A DNA stretch of 20,702 nt from an uncultured Eubacteriales bacterium (GTDB taxonomy: Bacteria; Bacillota; Clostridia; Tissierellales; Peptoniphilaceae), in contig CABTXP010000024.1 in assembly GCA_902488815.1 (NCBI GenBank), positions 1 to 20,702 of the forward strand. Reading direction: 5' to 3'. The notes under the pieces are model-generated. The model made no database searches, was not told the origin of the DNA, and saw nothing but the letters and a program-made list of their open reading frames with translations. The translations under genes were made by a program, and so were the position numbers. This document shows, piece by piece, positions 1-7,936 of the stretch; the stretch's first letter is position 1, and every line of letters begins with the position of its first letter.

Positions 1-52
1 AAAGAGGTGTCCTTATTTTTTTATAATAATAGCGAGACTATTACAGTTAGTT

Positions 53-97
53 CGGGACATTCCCAAGCGTAGGGAAGCGGTGCGTGGGTGTGTCCCG
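53..97 (+). repeat. Palindromic repeat unit A (REP-like)
   Basis: Terminal inverted heptamers CGGGACA (53-59) and TGTCCCG (91-97) enclose an inner hairpin, TTCCC (60-64) against GGGAA (72-76). The right arm is rich in GTG. Its layout matches unit B read on the other strand. Such GGGACA...TGTCCC elements resemble the short palindromes scattered in some bacterial genomes, sometimes near REP-associated tyrosine transposases; no transposase is present here. The family assignment is inference. Confidence 0.5.
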
Positions 98-146
98 TAA
101 AAACAAACTTAAATAGCACACGATATTCAGAAAAAGATATTGTCAA

Positions 147-202
147 GGGGACACACGGCACGCCTGCACATGTCAAGCTATGCTTGACTTGTGGATGTCC
201 CC
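147..202 (-). repeat. Palindromic repeat unit B (REP-like), inverted relative to unit A
   Basis: Terminal inverted heptamers GGGGACA (147-153) and TGTCCCC (196-202) enclose a strong hairpin: GTCAAGC (172-178), loop TAT, GCTTGAC (182-188). After one T-T mismatch this extends through CACA (167-170) and TGTG (190-193). Read on the minus strand it shares with unit A the opening GGGACAT-CC and the closing GTGTGTCCC, so the two units lie head to head about 50 bases apart. Confidence 0.5.
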
Positions 203-272
203 TACGATAAGGATTTATTTTTATTTTGGAATCGTTTACAATTATAAACTTTGTTTTTATAGGGAATTTACA

Positions 273-301
273 TTGTTTACAACTATGTTAATTGTTATAC
301 T
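273..301 (+). promoter_or_regulatory. Candidate SigA-type promoter of glmU-prs-pth
   Basis: TTGTTT (273-278) and TATACT (296-301) are separated by 17 bases. The -10 is a 5/6 match to consensus; the -35 is poor, and an alternative TTTACA (276-281) is too close. Transcription would begin near 308. The ribosome-binding site GAGGTGA (320-326) then precedes the ATG at 330. Confidence 0.45.
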
Positions 302-329
302 AATATTAGTTTAGATTTAGAGGTGAGAT

Positions 330-1721
330 ATGATTGTTTCTATTGTCCTGGCGGCAGGTGAAGGCACGCGAATGCGCTCACAAACTCCAAAGGTGCTTCA
401 CAAAATTTGCGGCAAAAGCCTTTTGGAACATGTGCTTGACTGCTTAAAGGATTTGAAATCTGATAAACAAGTTGTCATTGTGGGACACAAGGGCGATGCG
501 GTTAGGGAATATTTTAGAAATCGCGAGTCAATTGTGTTTGTAGACCAACCGGTGGGGAAAGAATACCCATACGGCACCGGCTTTGCAGTTAAATGCGCTG
601 CCCATGAATTTTCAGATGAGGACACTGTACTTATATTAAACGGCGATGCCCCTTTAATTTCAAAAGATACTCTAAGGGACCTTTTGGAATATCACAATAA
701 GGGTCTTTTTTCATGTACTGTACTCACTGCACACATTAATAACCCCAAGGGCTATGGCAGAATTTTAAGAGACAAAAGCAGCTTTTTGGAAAAAATTGTG
801 GAAGAAAATGACGCCACGGCAGAAGAAAAATTAATTACAGAAGTTAATTCAGGTGTCTATGTCTTTAAAGGCAAGGACCTTTTAAATTCAATTGATGAAA
901 TCAGTGCCGACAACAACAAAGGTGAGTTGTACCTCACCGATGTCATTGAAATATTAAAAGGCAAGGGCAAAAAAGTCGGAGCTTTTGCAACTTCAAATGA
1001 AAAAGAAATTTTAGGCATTAACTCAAAGGTTGAGCTTGAAAGTGTGGGAAGAATTATGAGAAATGAAATTAACACCGAGTACATGAGAGAAGGTGTTGTC
1101 ATTGTCGGTGTCCAAAACACATATATAGATAAAGGTGTAAAGATCGGAAGAGATACCGTAATCTTTCCCGGGGCTTTAATTGAAGGAGAAAGTGTAATCG
1201 GCGAAAATGTCACGATAAAGGGATTCACGCACATTGTTAACTCCGAAATCAAAGACGGGTCCAATATTGAAAGTTCAGTAATAGAAGATTCAATTGTAGG
1301 GCAAAATGTTAAAATCGGACCATTTGCACATCTTAGACCGAACAGCAAAATTTGCGACAATGCAAAAATCGGAAACTTTGTAGAAATTAAAAATACAAAC
1401 ATAGGCGAAGGCTCAAAGGCTTCACACTTGACCTACTTGGGAGACAGCGACGTAGGTGCAGGTGTAAATATCGGCTGCGGAGTAATTACTGTAAATTATG
1501 ACGGAAAAAATAAATTCAGAACTACTATTGAAGACGGTGCTTTTGTAGGATGTAATGCAAATCTAATTGCGCCTGTCAGTGTAGGTAAGGACGCTTTTAT
1601 TGGTGCCGGCAGCACTATTACCGACGATGTCGGGTCCGGAGATCTCGCAATAGGTAGAGCGAGACAGGAAATAAAAGTAAGTTGGGTAACTAAAAAGAAC
1701 AATATGGAGGGTCAAAAATGA
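330..1721 (+). CDS. glmU: Bifunctional UDP-GlcNAc pyrophosphorylase / glucosamine-1-phosphate acetyltransferase
   Basis: Cytoplasmic enzyme that acetylates glucosamine-1-phosphate and then couples it to UTP, giving UDP-GlcNAc for peptidoglycan and wall polymers. The N-terminal nucleotidyltransferase shows the signature LAAGEGTRMRS (residues 7-17) and NGDAPLI (about 104-110). From about residue 250 the protein is a series of hexapeptide repeats forming a left-handed beta helix, with the catalytic-type His366 in SHLTYLG, followed by VNYDGKNKF. The 463-residue length is normal for the family. The start is fixed by GAGGTGA six bases short of the ATG and by the LAAG motif close to the N-terminus. 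The stop overlaps the prs start by four bases (ATGA), so the two are translationally coupled. It heads the operon, as in other Firmicutes. Confidence 0.97.
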   Translation: MIVSIVLAAGEGTRMRSQTPKVLHKICGKSLLEHVLDCLKDLKSDKQVVIVGHKGDAVREYFRNRESIVFVDQPVGKEYPYGTGFAVKCAAHEFSDEDTVLILNGDAPLISKDTLRDLLEYHNKGLFSCTVLTAHINNPKGYGRILRDKSSFLEKIVEENDATAEEKLITEVNSGVYVFKGKDLLNSIDEISADNNKGELYLTDVIEILKGKGKKVGAFATSNEKEILGINSKVELESVGRIMRNEINTEYMREGVVIVGVQNTYIDKGVKIGRDTVIFPGALIEGESVIGENVTIKGFTHIVNSEIKDGSNIESSVIEDSIVGQNVKIGPFAHLRPNSKICDNAKIGNFVEIKNTNIGEGSKASHLTYLGDSDVGAGVNIGCGVITVNYDGKNKFRTTIEDGAFVGCNANLIAPVSVGKDAFIGAGSTITDDVGSGDLAIGRARQEIKVSWVTKKNNMEGQK

Positions 1722-2674
1722 GTTGTAATTTTGGAGACGTAATAATTTTTACGGGAAATTCTAATCCCGGGCTTGTAAATGATATTTGTAAACATTTAAA
1801 AGTTGAGCCCGGAAAATGTGAGGTTAAGACTTTCAGTGACGGAGAAATTGAAATTGACATCGGAGTTTCCGTAAGAGGAAAAGACGTCTATGTAATTCAA
1901 TCAACTTCCAATCCGGTTAATGACAACTTGATGGAAATGTTGATTTTTATGGACGCTTTAAAACGTGCTTCAGCTACGAGAATTAACGCAGTAATTCCAT
2001 ACTACGGCTATGCTCGTCAAGACAGAAAAACAAAGGCAAGAGAACCTATTACTTCAAAACTTGTTGCGGATTTATTGAGCACCGCAGGTGCAGACAGAGT
2101 TGTGGCAATGGATTTACACGCAGGACAAATTCAAGGATATTTTGACATCCCTGTAGACCATTTAACGGCAATTCCCGTTTTGGCAAGTTATTTTAAAGAT
2201 ATTGTAAAGAACGAAGAATTTGTAGCGGTATCTCCCGACTTAGGCGGCGTTACAAGAACGAGAAAATTTGCAAATGAACTGAATCTTCCCATAGCAATTA
2301 TTGAAAAGAGAAGACCTAAGCCAAATGTTTCTGAAATTATGAATATAATCGGCGACGTAGATGGCAAGGACTGTATCTTGGTAGATGACATTATTGACAC
2401 TGCCGGCACAATTTGCAATGCAGCTATGGCATTAAAAGAAAAGGGTGCAAAGAAAGTATATGGCGTTGCAACTCACGGCGTACTTTCAGGACCTGCTGTT
2501 GAAAGAATTAAAAACAGCGAACTTGAAAAATTTATTATTACGGATACAATTATGCTTCCTGAAGAAAAACACATTGACAAAATTGATGTAGTAAGCGTGG
2601 CAAGAATTTTCGCATCAGCTATCAGAAGAATTAACCACAATGACTCAGTAAGCGAAATGTTTGATAAAAGGTGA
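1718..2674 (+). CDS. prs: Ribose-phosphate pyrophosphokinase (PRPP synthetase)
   Basis: Transfers pyrophosphate from ATP to ribose-5-phosphate to make PRPP, the shared precursor of purines, pyrimidines, NAD, His and Trp. Visible are the catalytic-flap sequence RQDRK (100-104), the divalent-metal/ATP signature DLHAGQIQGYF (132-142) and the PRPP loop DDIIDTAGT (223-231). At 318 residues it is the usual class I length, and it begins with a typical ...VIIFTGNSNPGL strand. GGAGG at 1706-1710 serves the ATG. The gene overlaps glmU by four bases, and pth follows four bases after its stop. Its product also feeds the hpt reaction encoded later in this block. Confidence 0.97.
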   Translation: MSCNFGDVIIFTGNSNPGLVNDICKHLKVEPGKCEVKTFSDGEIEIDIGVSVRGKDVYVIQSTSNPVNDNLMEMLIFMDALKRASATRINAVIPYYGYARQDRKTKAREPITSKLVADLLSTAGADRVVAMDLHAGQIQGYFDIPVDHLTAIPVLASYFKDIVKNEEFVAVSPDLGGVTRTRKFANELNLPIAIIEKRRPKPNVSEIMNIIGDVDGKDCILVDDIIDTAGTICNAAMALKEKGAKKVYGVATHGVLSGPAVERIKNSELEKFIITDTIMLPEEKHIDKIDVVSVARIFASAIRRINHNDSVSEMFDKR

Positions 2675-2678
2675 TAGT

Positions 2679-3236
2679 TTGTTTTTAGTAGTCGGTCTCG
2701 GCAATCCGGGATCTCAGTATGAATTTACAAAGCACAATGTGGGATTTTTAACCGTGGACTACTTGGCGGAGAAGTTAAACATTAAGATTAACAAGCTTAA
2801 GTTTAAAGGACTTTTTGCCAAGGAAAAGATTGAAAATGAAGATGTGGTGCTTTTGAAACCTCAGACTTATATGAATTTAAGCGGGGAAAGTGTGAGGGAT
2901 TTTGCAAATTTTTTCAAGATCCCTCCTGAAAATATAATTGTAGTGGTAGATGATGTGGATCTTCCCATGGGCAAAATTCGCATTAGAAAAAAAGGCAGCG
3001 CCGGCACACACAACGGCATGAAGTCAATAATCTATCAGCTGCAAAGCGACAACTTTATTCGCATAAAAGTGGGAATAGAAAGAGAAGACAGAAAAGACGA
3101 CCTTGCAGACTATGTGCTTAAAGGCTTTTCAAAAGATGAAGTTCCCATAATGGAAGAGAGTATGGAGAGGGCGGCGAAGGCCGTTTTGGAAATTTTAAAA
3201 AAAGGCCCGGATGTGGCGATGAATAAGTTTAACTAA
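2679..3236 (+). CDS. pth: Peptidyl-tRNA hydrolase
   Basis: Hydrolyses the ester bond of peptidyl-tRNAs dropped from the ribosome, so tRNAs are reused. The N-terminus LVVGLGNPG, KHNVGF (with the catalytic His), LLKPQTYMNLSGE, VVDDVDLP and KGSAGTHNGMKSI are all family signatures. I choose the TTG at 2679 because AGGTGAT (2669-2675) is well placed for it and the protein then opens MFLVVGLGNPG as in relatives, giving 185 residues. A TTG at 2661 in the same frame would add six residues (MIKGDS) and lie inside prs, without a good ribosome-binding site. It is the last gene before a strong hairpin terminator. Confidence 0.95.
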   Translation: MFLVVGLGNPGSQYEFTKHNVGFLTVDYLAEKLNIKINKLKFKGLFAKEKIENEDVVLLKPQTYMNLSGESVRDFANFFKIPPENIIVVVDDVDLPMGKIRIRKKGSAGTHNGMKSIIYQLQSDNFIRIKVGIEREDRKDDLADYVLKGFSKDEVPIMEESMERAAKAVLEILKKGPDVAMNKFN

Positions 3237-3261
3237 GCTCAAAATTTATTTTGAGCTTTTT
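3235..3261 (+). terminator. Intrinsic terminator after pth, directly before mfd
   Basis: A perfect 10-bp stem AAGCTCAAAA (3235-3244) / TTTTGAGCTT (3249-3258) with loop TTTA is followed by a T run to 3261. The stem begins within the pth stop codon, and the mfd start codon lies only 10 bases beyond the T run, leaving no space for a promoter between them. Confidence 0.85.
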
Positions 3262-3271
3262 CGCGGTGGTC

Positions 3272-6200
3272 ATGGAAGCTTTAAAAAATTTATTAGAGAA
3301 CACACAATTTTATAAAGAACTTTTAAATGCCATTGAAAGTAAAGAGAGGACTATTGGAATCTTCGGCACCGTGCCGGGATTCTATCCTTTTTTAACCTAC
3401 AATTTGTCAAAGTCATACACTCGCCCCATAATCTATGTGGCAAGAGACGACTTAGGGGCCAAGAGAATTGCCTCCGACCTTTTATCCTTAGGTGTAAAGG
3501 CTTCTTACATGGAGACTCGTGAAGTATTTTTTTACAAAAGCGACGCCGGTTCTTTGGACAAAAGACAGAGAAGGATTAACACTATTTCAAATATTTTAAA
3601 CGATGAAGTTGAAGTATTGGTGCTGCCTTTTCAATGTCTCTTTGACAAATTTACTTTAAAAGAAAATTTTAAAGAGCTTTCTTTTGAAATAAATTTAGAC
3701 ACGGTAATGGAAAAGGAAGAGCTTATCAACAGACTTATAAAGTCGGGGTACTCTTACTCTGCACAAGTTGAAGGGAAGGGTCAGTTCGCTCACAGAGGCG
3801 GAAATGTAGATATATACACTTCAGAGGAGTTCCCTTACAGAATTGAATTTTTCGGCGACGAAGTGGACTCCATTAGAATTTTCGACCCCAAGACTCAAAG
3901 GTCTTTGGAAAATACAGATTCGGTCTACATAACTCCCGCCAAGGAAATTATTTATAAAGACGAAGACATTAAAAGTATAAAGGCAAAAATTTTAAAAGAA
4001 ATTAAAAGCTCAAAGTTAAAGGGCGAGAGCTTGGACGCTTTAAAAGAAAGATTTATGCCTGTAGTGGATTCTCTTACGGAGAACGGTGAGATAGACAACA
4101 GAGAATTTCTTCTGCCCTTCTTGGACGCCAAAAGCACCTCTACAATACTTAACTATTTTGAAAATGAGCCTTTGATTATTTTTGAAGAGTCGGAATTTTC
4201 TTACAACTCCTACTTGGAGACAAAGAGAGTTACCCTTGAAAACATTCAAGACTTAAAAGAGAGAGGCCTTCTTTTAAAATCTCACGACAAGGTGGGCCTA
4301 AATGAGTTGGACGTCTTGGAGCAAGTGGGAAAACACACTTCCATTACACTTAATTCACTTATAAAGTCTCAAAAAATTTTGCCGCCTACACATTTAATTA
4401 ATCTTCACATGAGAAGTATTACAAACTTCAGAGGCAGAATTGACATCTTTAAAGAAGAAGTTGATTTTATAAAAAATTCCGGCTACAAGGTAGTGATCTT
4501 AGGCGGCACGGAAGACAGGTCAAAGAGACTTGTTGAAAATTTGTGCAGAGAAAATGTAATTGCCTCATATTTAGGAGTAAATTCTGAAATTGAAAAGGGT
4601 AGTGTCTATGTCGCTCCCGGCTCTTTAAACGAAGGCTTTGAAATAATTGAAGAAAAAATTGCCTTAATTAATTTTAACGAAATTTTCAAAGAGCAAAAAC
4701 CTAAGAAGAAAAAGAAAAAAGCACACAACTTAAATTTTGAAGACCTTGCAATAGGCGACTATGTAGTTCACGAATCCTACGGCGTGGGAAGATATGCAGG
4801 CACCACCAAACTAAATGTGCAAGACGTGGTCAAGGACTTTATCACCATTGAATACAGCGGAGAGGACAAGCTCTTCCTTCCCATAGACTCTCTTTCCGAC
4901 ATATACAAGTACATCGGTCAGGAGGGGAAGGCGCCCAAGCTCAACAAGCTGAACTCTATGGAATGGAAGAAGTCCAAGGCAAAGGTCAAGGCCTCTGTAA
5001 GAGAAATGGCGGAAGACTTAATCAGACTCTATTCCAAGAGAGCGGCATCAAAGGGTTATTCTTTTTCACCGGACACACCTTGGCAAAAGGATTTTGAAGA
5101 CGCATTTTTCTTTGAAGAAACGGAAGGACAAATTGAAGCCATTGAGGATATAAAGAGGGACATGGAGTCGGACATGCCTATGGACAGACTTCTTTGTGCC
5201 GATGTGGGTTACGGTAAGACGGAGGTTGCACTTCGCGCCGCATTTAAAGCTGTAATGGACGGCAAACAGGTGGCATTTTTGTGCCCGACTACCATTCTTG
5301 CAAGACAGCACTACAATACGATTGTGGAAAGATTTAAAGACTTTCCCATAGAAGTTGTAATGCTCTCCCGTTTTCGCACCAAGAAGGAGCAGGAGAAGGA
5401 CATTGTAAAGCTTCAAGCGGGTGTGGCGGAAATTGTAGTGGGTACTCACAGAATACTTTCAAAAGACGTAAAGTTTAAAGACTTGGGACTTCTCATAGTG
5501 GATGAAGAGCAAAGGTTCGGCGTTAAAGACAAGGAAAAGCTGAGAATGTTAAAAGAAAATGTAGACACTCTCACTTTAACGGCAACGCCCATACCTCGTA
5601 CACTTCAAATGTCAATGGTAGGCATAAGAGACATGAGCGTCATAGAGACGCCGCCTGAAGACAGATTTCCCGTACAAACCTATGTACTTGAGTACAGCGA
5701 CATTTTTATAAGAGATGCAATAATAAAAGAGTTGGGGCGCAATGGCCAGGTCTACTATCTCTTTAACAGAGTGGCGGAAATGGAAAGCAAACTTGCGGAG
5801 CTTAAAAAACTTGTGCCGGAAGCGCGAATTGAAGCGGCAAACGGTCAAATGGACAAGGCCCAACTTGAAAGCACAATGGAGAGATTTTTCGACGGAGAAA
5901 TTGACGTCCTTTTGTGTTCTACAATTATTGAAACGGGAATGGACGTGCCCTCGGCAAATACTTTAATCGTAACGGACGCCAACAGACTTGGTCTTTCCCA
6001 ACTATATCAACTCCGTGGCAGAATAGGCAGAAGTCACAGGATGGCATATGCCTACTTTACCTACGAAAAAAACACTTCTATCTCGGAAGTGTCGGAGAAA
6101 AGACTTCGTGCCATAAGAGAGTTTACAGAATTCGGCAGCGGATATAAAATTGCAATGCGTGACCTTGAAATTCGCGGCTCGGGAAATATTTTGGGCAAGG

Positions 6201-6727
6201 CACAGCACGGACACATGGACTCAATCGGCTACGACCTTTATGTAAAGTATTTAAAAGATGCGGTTAAGGAATTAAAAGGAGAAGAAATTTCTCCGCCACA
6301 TGAAATCACGACCAAAATTGATTTGAAAGTGGACTCCTTTATACCCGACTCATATATTGAAGACTCGCAAATCAGAATGGAAATTTATAAAAAGATTGCC
6401 GTCTTACAAAAAGAAGAGGACTACAGCGACCTTGTAGATGAACTCTTCGACAGATTCGGCGATATACCCAAGTCCCTTTCAAATTTAATGGACATAGTTC
6501 TCATTAAAAACATGGCGACGAAGGCGGGTATTTTGGAAATAATCGGAAGAGATGGAGAAATTTCTATTTATTTTGCAAAGGACAAGTTAAAACTTTCATT
6601 AATCAACGAGCTTAAGACGGTATACAAAGACGGTATAGGATTTAATTTAGGCATACGACCCAGACTTATTTTAAAAAATTATAAGTATCCCTTGGAAGAT
6701 TTAAAAAATATTATCGGATTCGTTTAA
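3272..6727 (+). CDS. mfd: Transcription-repair coupling factor (Mfd)
   Basis: ATP-driven DNA translocase that pushes stalled RNA polymerase off damaged template and recruits UvrA. Domains in order: UvrB-like N-terminal region (to about 340, with QVEGKGQFAHRGGNVDIY), a lysine-rich hinge (KPKKKKKK), the CarD-like RNA-polymerase interaction domain (about 488-560, GDYVVHESYGVGRYAG), the RecG-like helicase with Walker A DVGYGKT (644-650), DEEQ box (744-747), TATPIPRTLQMSM and motif VI QLRGRIGRS, then the C-terminal TRCF domain. From the ATG at 3272 it is 1151 residues, a normal size. A TTG at 3251 in frame would start inside the terminator stem and is rejected. The ribosome-binding site before 3272 is poor (GGTGG at 3265, very close). 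Expression probably depends on readthrough from glmU-prs-pth or on a promoter within pth. Confidence 0.96.
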   Translation: MEALKNLLENTQFYKELLNAIESKERTIGIFGTVPGFYPFLTYNLSKSYTRPIIYVARDDLGAKRIASDLLSLGVKASYMETREVFFYKSDAGSLDKRQRRINTISNILNDEVEVLVLPFQCLFDKFTLKENFKELSFEINLDTVMEKEELINRLIKSGYSYSAQVEGKGQFAHRGGNVDIYTSEEFPYRIEFFGDEVDSIRIFDPKTQRSLENTDSVYITPAKEIIYKDEDIKSIKAKILKEIKSSKLKGESLDALKERFMPVVDSLTENGEIDNREFLLPFLDAKSTSTILNYFENEPLIIFEESEFSYNSYLETKRVTLENIQDLKERGLLLKSHDKVGLNELDVLEQVGKHTSITLNSLIKSQKILPPTHLINLHMRSITNFRGRIDIFKEEVDFIKNSGYKVVILGGTEDRSKRLVENLCRENVIASYLGVNSEIEKGSVYVAPGSLNEGFEIIEEKIALINFNEIFKEQKPKKKKKKAHNLNFEDLAIGDYVVHESYGVGRYAGTTKLNVQDVVKDFITIEYSGEDKLFLPIDSLSDIYKYIGQEGKAPKLNKLNSMEWKKSKAKVKASVREMAEDLIRLYSKRAASKGYSFSPDTPWQKDFEDAFFFEETEGQIEAIEDIKRDMESDMPMDRLLCADVGYGKTEVALRAAFKAVMDGKQVAFLCPTTILARQHYNTIVERFKDFPIEVVMLSRFRTKKEQEKDIVKLQAGVAEIVVGTHRILSKDVKFKDLGLLIVDEEQRFGVKDKEKLRMLKENVDTLTLTATPIPRTLQMSMVGIRDMSVIETPPEDRFPVQTYVLEYSDIFIRDAIIKELGRNGQVYYLFNRVAEMESKLAELKKLVPEARIEAANGQMDKAQLESTMERFFDGEIDVLLCSTIIETGMDVPSANTLIVTDANRLGLSQLYQLRGRIGRSHRMAYAYFTYEKNTSISEVSEKRLRAIREFTEFGSGYKIAMRDLEIRGSGNILGKAQHGHMDSIGYDLYVKYLKDAVKELKGEEISPPHEITTKIDLKVDSFIPDSYIEDSQIRMEIYKKIAVLQKEEDYSDLVDELFDRFGDIPKSLSNLMDIVLIKNMATKAGILEIIGRDGEISIYFAKDKLKLSLINELKTVYKDGIGFNLGIRPRLILKNYKYPLEDLKNIIGFV

Positions 6728-6761
6728 CATATATTTCACAAATGTGTGTTAAAATGTAATC

Positions 6762-6770
6762 TGTTATAAT
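6762..6770 (+). promoter_or_regulatory. Extended -10 promoter of prsA
   Basis: TGTTATAAT (6762-6770) is a perfect -10 hexamer (6765-6770) preceded by the extended TGn element. No good -35 is seen at 16-18 bases upstream. The 68-base gap between mfd and prsA also holds the prsA ribosome-binding site GGAGG (6784-6788). Confidence 0.6.
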
Positions 6771-6795
6771 AAAAAAAGATTTAGGAGGAACACCT

Positions 6796-7893
6796 TTGAA
6801 CAAAATTACAAAGAGAATTATTATTACAACAATACTTACTCTTACCTTAGTTCTAAGTGCCTGTGGCGCAAAGAGAACTCCAAACGGCAAGGACGGAGTA
6901 GTAGCAAAAGTTAACGGAACGGATATTACACTTGATGACTTTTTAGTAGAGTACGCTGCACAAAGAAACATTATTGAACTTGCATCTATTAAACAAGGCC
7001 AAGACCCTGAAGAATTTTTCAACCAACAAGATCCTTCAACAGGCGTGCCTATGGGTATGAAGCTTAGAGAAGTAGTACTAAAGAATCTTGAACAAACAGA
7101 AATCATCAGACAAAAGCTTGAAGAAGACGGCTACACTGTAGACGAAGCTGAAGTTCAAAAAGAAATTGACGGCTATATTGAAAGCTACGGCTCACAAGAA
7201 GCATTCAGTCAAGCATTGGAACAACAAGGATACAGCGAAGCGTTTTTGAGAAACTATGTTAAGAACAGAATTATGTTTAACGAGTTCTACGAAAGATTCA
7301 GCAAAAACTTTGAATCTACAGACGAAGATGCCAAGGCATACTATGACAAGAACTCGGAAAATTATACAGTATTTAATGCCGACCATATTTTGGTAGACAC
7401 TGAAGACTTGGCAAAAGAAATTAAAAAAGAATTGGAAGACGGAGCAGACTTTGCAACACTTGCAAAAGAAAAATCCATTGACCCGAGTGCAAAAGAAAAC
7501 GGCGGCGCATTAGGCGACTTCGGTCCCGGTGCAATGGTAGCTGAATTTGAAGAAGGTGTTAAGAAGACAAACGAAGGGGAAATCTCTGATCCGGTTAAGT
7601 CAGTTCACGGATACCACATTATAAAAGTTAATAAAAAATCTGTGAAGGCTTTTGACGAAGTAAAGGAAGAAATAAAGACACAACTGTCACAAGAAAAATT
7701 TGACGATTGGGTTAACTCACTTGAAAAAGATGCAAAGATCGACGAGTATATCGACTTAAGACACGAAGTTGAAATACCTGGAGAATACAAGATAAAAGAC
7801 ACTCAAGGCGAAGCGCAAGGTGAAGATGTAGAAGTTTCTTCAAAAGACGACACTAAACCGGTAGAAGATGAAGTGACACCGGCAAATAAATAA
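6796..7893 (+). CDS. prsA: Foldase lipoprotein, parvulin-type peptidyl-prolyl isomerase
   Basis: Membrane-anchored extracytoplasmic chaperone that isomerises prolyl bonds and helps secreted proteins fold at the membrane-wall interface. The N-terminus has basic residues, a hydrophobic run and the lipobox LSAC, with the lipidated Cys at residue 23. A SurA-like N-terminal helical region is followed by a parvulin domain (about 195-285), showing DHILVDTEDLA, SIDPSAKENGGALGDFGPG and SVHGYHIIKVNKK. The C-terminal tail is acidic and low complexity. The TTG start at 6796 is set by GGAGG seven bases upstream and gives 365 residues. PrsA is not normally between mfd and yabN in Bacillus; here it takes the spoVT/yabM position. 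It has its own promoter and ends at a terminator-like hairpin. Confidence 0.93.
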   Translation: MNKITKRIIITTILTLTLVLSACGAKRTPNGKDGVVAKVNGTDITLDDFLVEYAAQRNIIELASIKQGQDPEEFFNQQDPSTGVPMGMKLREVVLKNLEQTEIIRQKLEEDGYTVDEAEVQKEIDGYIESYGSQEAFSQALEQQGYSEAFLRNYVKNRIMFNEFYERFSKNFESTDEDAKAYYDKNSENYTVFNADHILVDTEDLAKEIKKELEDGADFATLAKEKSIDPSAKENGGALGDFGPGAMVAEFEEGVKKTNEGEISDPVKSVHGYHIIKVNKKSVKAFDEVKEEIKTQLSQEKFDDWVNSLEKDAKIDEYIDLRHEVEIPGEYKIKDTQGEAQGEDVEVSSKDDTKPVEDEVTPANK

Positions 7894-7897
7894 AAAT

Positions 7898-7936
7898 GGA
7901 GGACCTTCCGAGAAATCGGAAGGTTTTTTTAAAATG
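7898..7936 (+). promoter_or_regulatory. Ribosome-binding site bridged to its start codon by a hairpin
   Basis: The only good ribosome-binding site for the gene at 7934 is GGAGG at 7898-7902, 31 bases from the ATG, which is too far to work if unfolded. With the 22-base stem-loop formed, the remaining distance is nine bases (7925-7933), close to optimal. Looped-out spacers of this sort are known for a few phage and bacterial genes (T4 gene 38 is the classic case). Whether it works this way here is inference. Confidence 0.5.
7903..7930 (+). terminator. Terminator-like hairpin between the yabN-like ribosome-binding site and start codon
   Basis: A perfect 9-bp stem ACCTTCCGA (7903-7911) / TCGGAAGGT (7916-7924) is closed by a GAAA tetraloop and followed by seven T (7924-7930). 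By shape it is a strong intrinsic terminator for prsA. Yet GGAGG (7898-7902) abuts its 5' side, and the ATG of the next gene (7934) comes nine bases after its 3' side. Confidence 0.85.

Larger units (their letters stand above)
1..329. other. Non-coding region upstream of glmU
   Basis: I see no gene or gene remnant here. The stretch holds two G/C-richer palindromic units (53-97 and 147-202) in an otherwise very AT-rich background, then the glmU promoter and ribosome-binding site. The short string GTGTCC near position 7 resembles one end of the palindromic units and could be the edge of a third unit cut off by the window start, but it is too short to call. Confidence 0.6.

Noticed and set aside
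1..30. Adapter sequence at the start of the window
   Set aside because: Checked because the other end has adapter; no match to the same adapter in either orientation was seen.
857..1402. Long minus-strand reading frame inside glmU
   Set aside because: Shadow of the glmU frame; low-complexity S/F/L/P composition, no ribosome-binding site, and the plus-strand gene is certain.
3251..3271. Upstream TTG start for mfd
   Set aside because: It lies within the terminator stem-loop, has no ribosome-binding site, and the extra residues do not look like the family N-terminus.
5066..5449. Minus-strand reading frame inside mfd
   Set aside because: Antisense to the mfd helicase motifs; no recognisable domain.
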